NCBI GenBank assembly: GCA_000436035.1
Contig: FR893198.1
Span: 1 to 5,864, forward strand
Origin: Prevotella sp. CAG:732
Lineage (GTDB): Bacteria > Bacteroidota > Bacteroidia > Bacteroidales > Bacteroidaceae
DNA: 5,864 bases
Direction: 5' to 3'
Shown here: one piece after another, positions 5,834 through 5,864 of the stretch
Numbering within the stretch: position 1 is the stretch's first letter
Layout: each line of letters opens with the position of its first letter
Notes under the pieces: model-generated
Seen by the model: the letters and a program-made list of their open reading frames with translations, nothing else
The model's database searches: none
What the model was told of the DNA's origin: nothing
Position numbers and translations under genes: made by a program

Positions 5834-5864
5834 ATAATTAGTGTTTACTGAATAATTTATAACT
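5834..5864 (-). repeat. Right terminal inverted repeat (31 bp)
   Basis: An exact inverted copy of 2-32, reading ATAATTAGTGTTTACTG and ending at the last base of the window. Confidence 0.95.

Larger units (their letters stand above)
2..5864. mobile_element. Putative element bounded by 31-bp terminal inverted repeats
   Basis: Positions 2-32 and 5834-5864 are exact reverse complements (31 of 31), and they enclose every gene in the window. Similarity stops abruptly inside both repeats: 33 onward and 5833 inward do not match. No transposase, integrase or Xer-type recombinase is encoded between them. If it is a transposon it is non-autonomous; it could equally be an invertible segment acted on by a chromosomal recombinase, a linear replicon end, or a contig that ended at a repeat. 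Target-site duplications cannot be judged because only one base lies outside on the left and none on the right. Confidence 0.5.

Noticed and set aside
1..5864. tRNA, rRNA or riboswitch
   Set aside because: No cloverleaf, rRNA signature or known riboswitch core was found on either strand by eye.

Overview
This window looks like Bacteroidales DNA, most likely Prevotella/Segatella-like. The grounds are the AT-rich leader without Shine-Dalgarno sites, a Bacteroidetes-type promoter (-33 TTG, 20-bp spacer, -7 TAATTTTG) before the rightmost gene, a Bacteroidetes-style VirE/VapE primase-helicase, and a small Cys-motif protein resembling the Bacteroidetes family I know as DUF6078. The assignment is from memory of these families; no search was run.

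Layout. The window is bounded by perfect 31-bp terminal inverted repeats (2-32 and 5834-5864), so it appears to be one complete element with a single extra base at the left. Left arm, + strand: an AT-rich leader with a possible tiny lipoprotein (108-212), then a translationally coupled pair: a secreted penicillin-binding-protein-like pseudoenzyme (437-1744) and a two-TM protein with a large cytoplasmic domain (1744-2589), joined by a TAATG stop/start overlap. Right arm, - strand: a Cys-motif protein (5415-4834) followed by a VirE-type protein (4688-2802), probably one operon, separated by 3.5 copies of a 22-bp iteron, each full copy a TGGGCA-N5-TGCCCA dyad. The two arms converge on a strong hairpin terminator (2698-2732).

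The least expected structure is nested: the VirE/Cys-protein operon sits inside its own inverted ends (about 2627-2782 and 5592-5747). Each end carries a near-identical 32/33-nt outer repeat and five GTATCA/TGATAC sites placed at mirrored offsets (left 0, 8, 96, 107, 128; right 0, 8, 95, 106, 127; one left site is degenerate). This resembles the multi-site ends of transposons or replicative units.

Working model (inference): a roughly 3.1-kb VirE replication/mobility cassette lies beside a cell-envelope pair with an inactive transpeptidase domain, and the whole is enclosed by outer 31-bp inverted repeats. No transposase or recombinase gene is visible, so movement or inversion would need an enzyme supplied in trans. 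Alternatively, the outer repeats mark an invertible segment or a contig that broke at a repeat.
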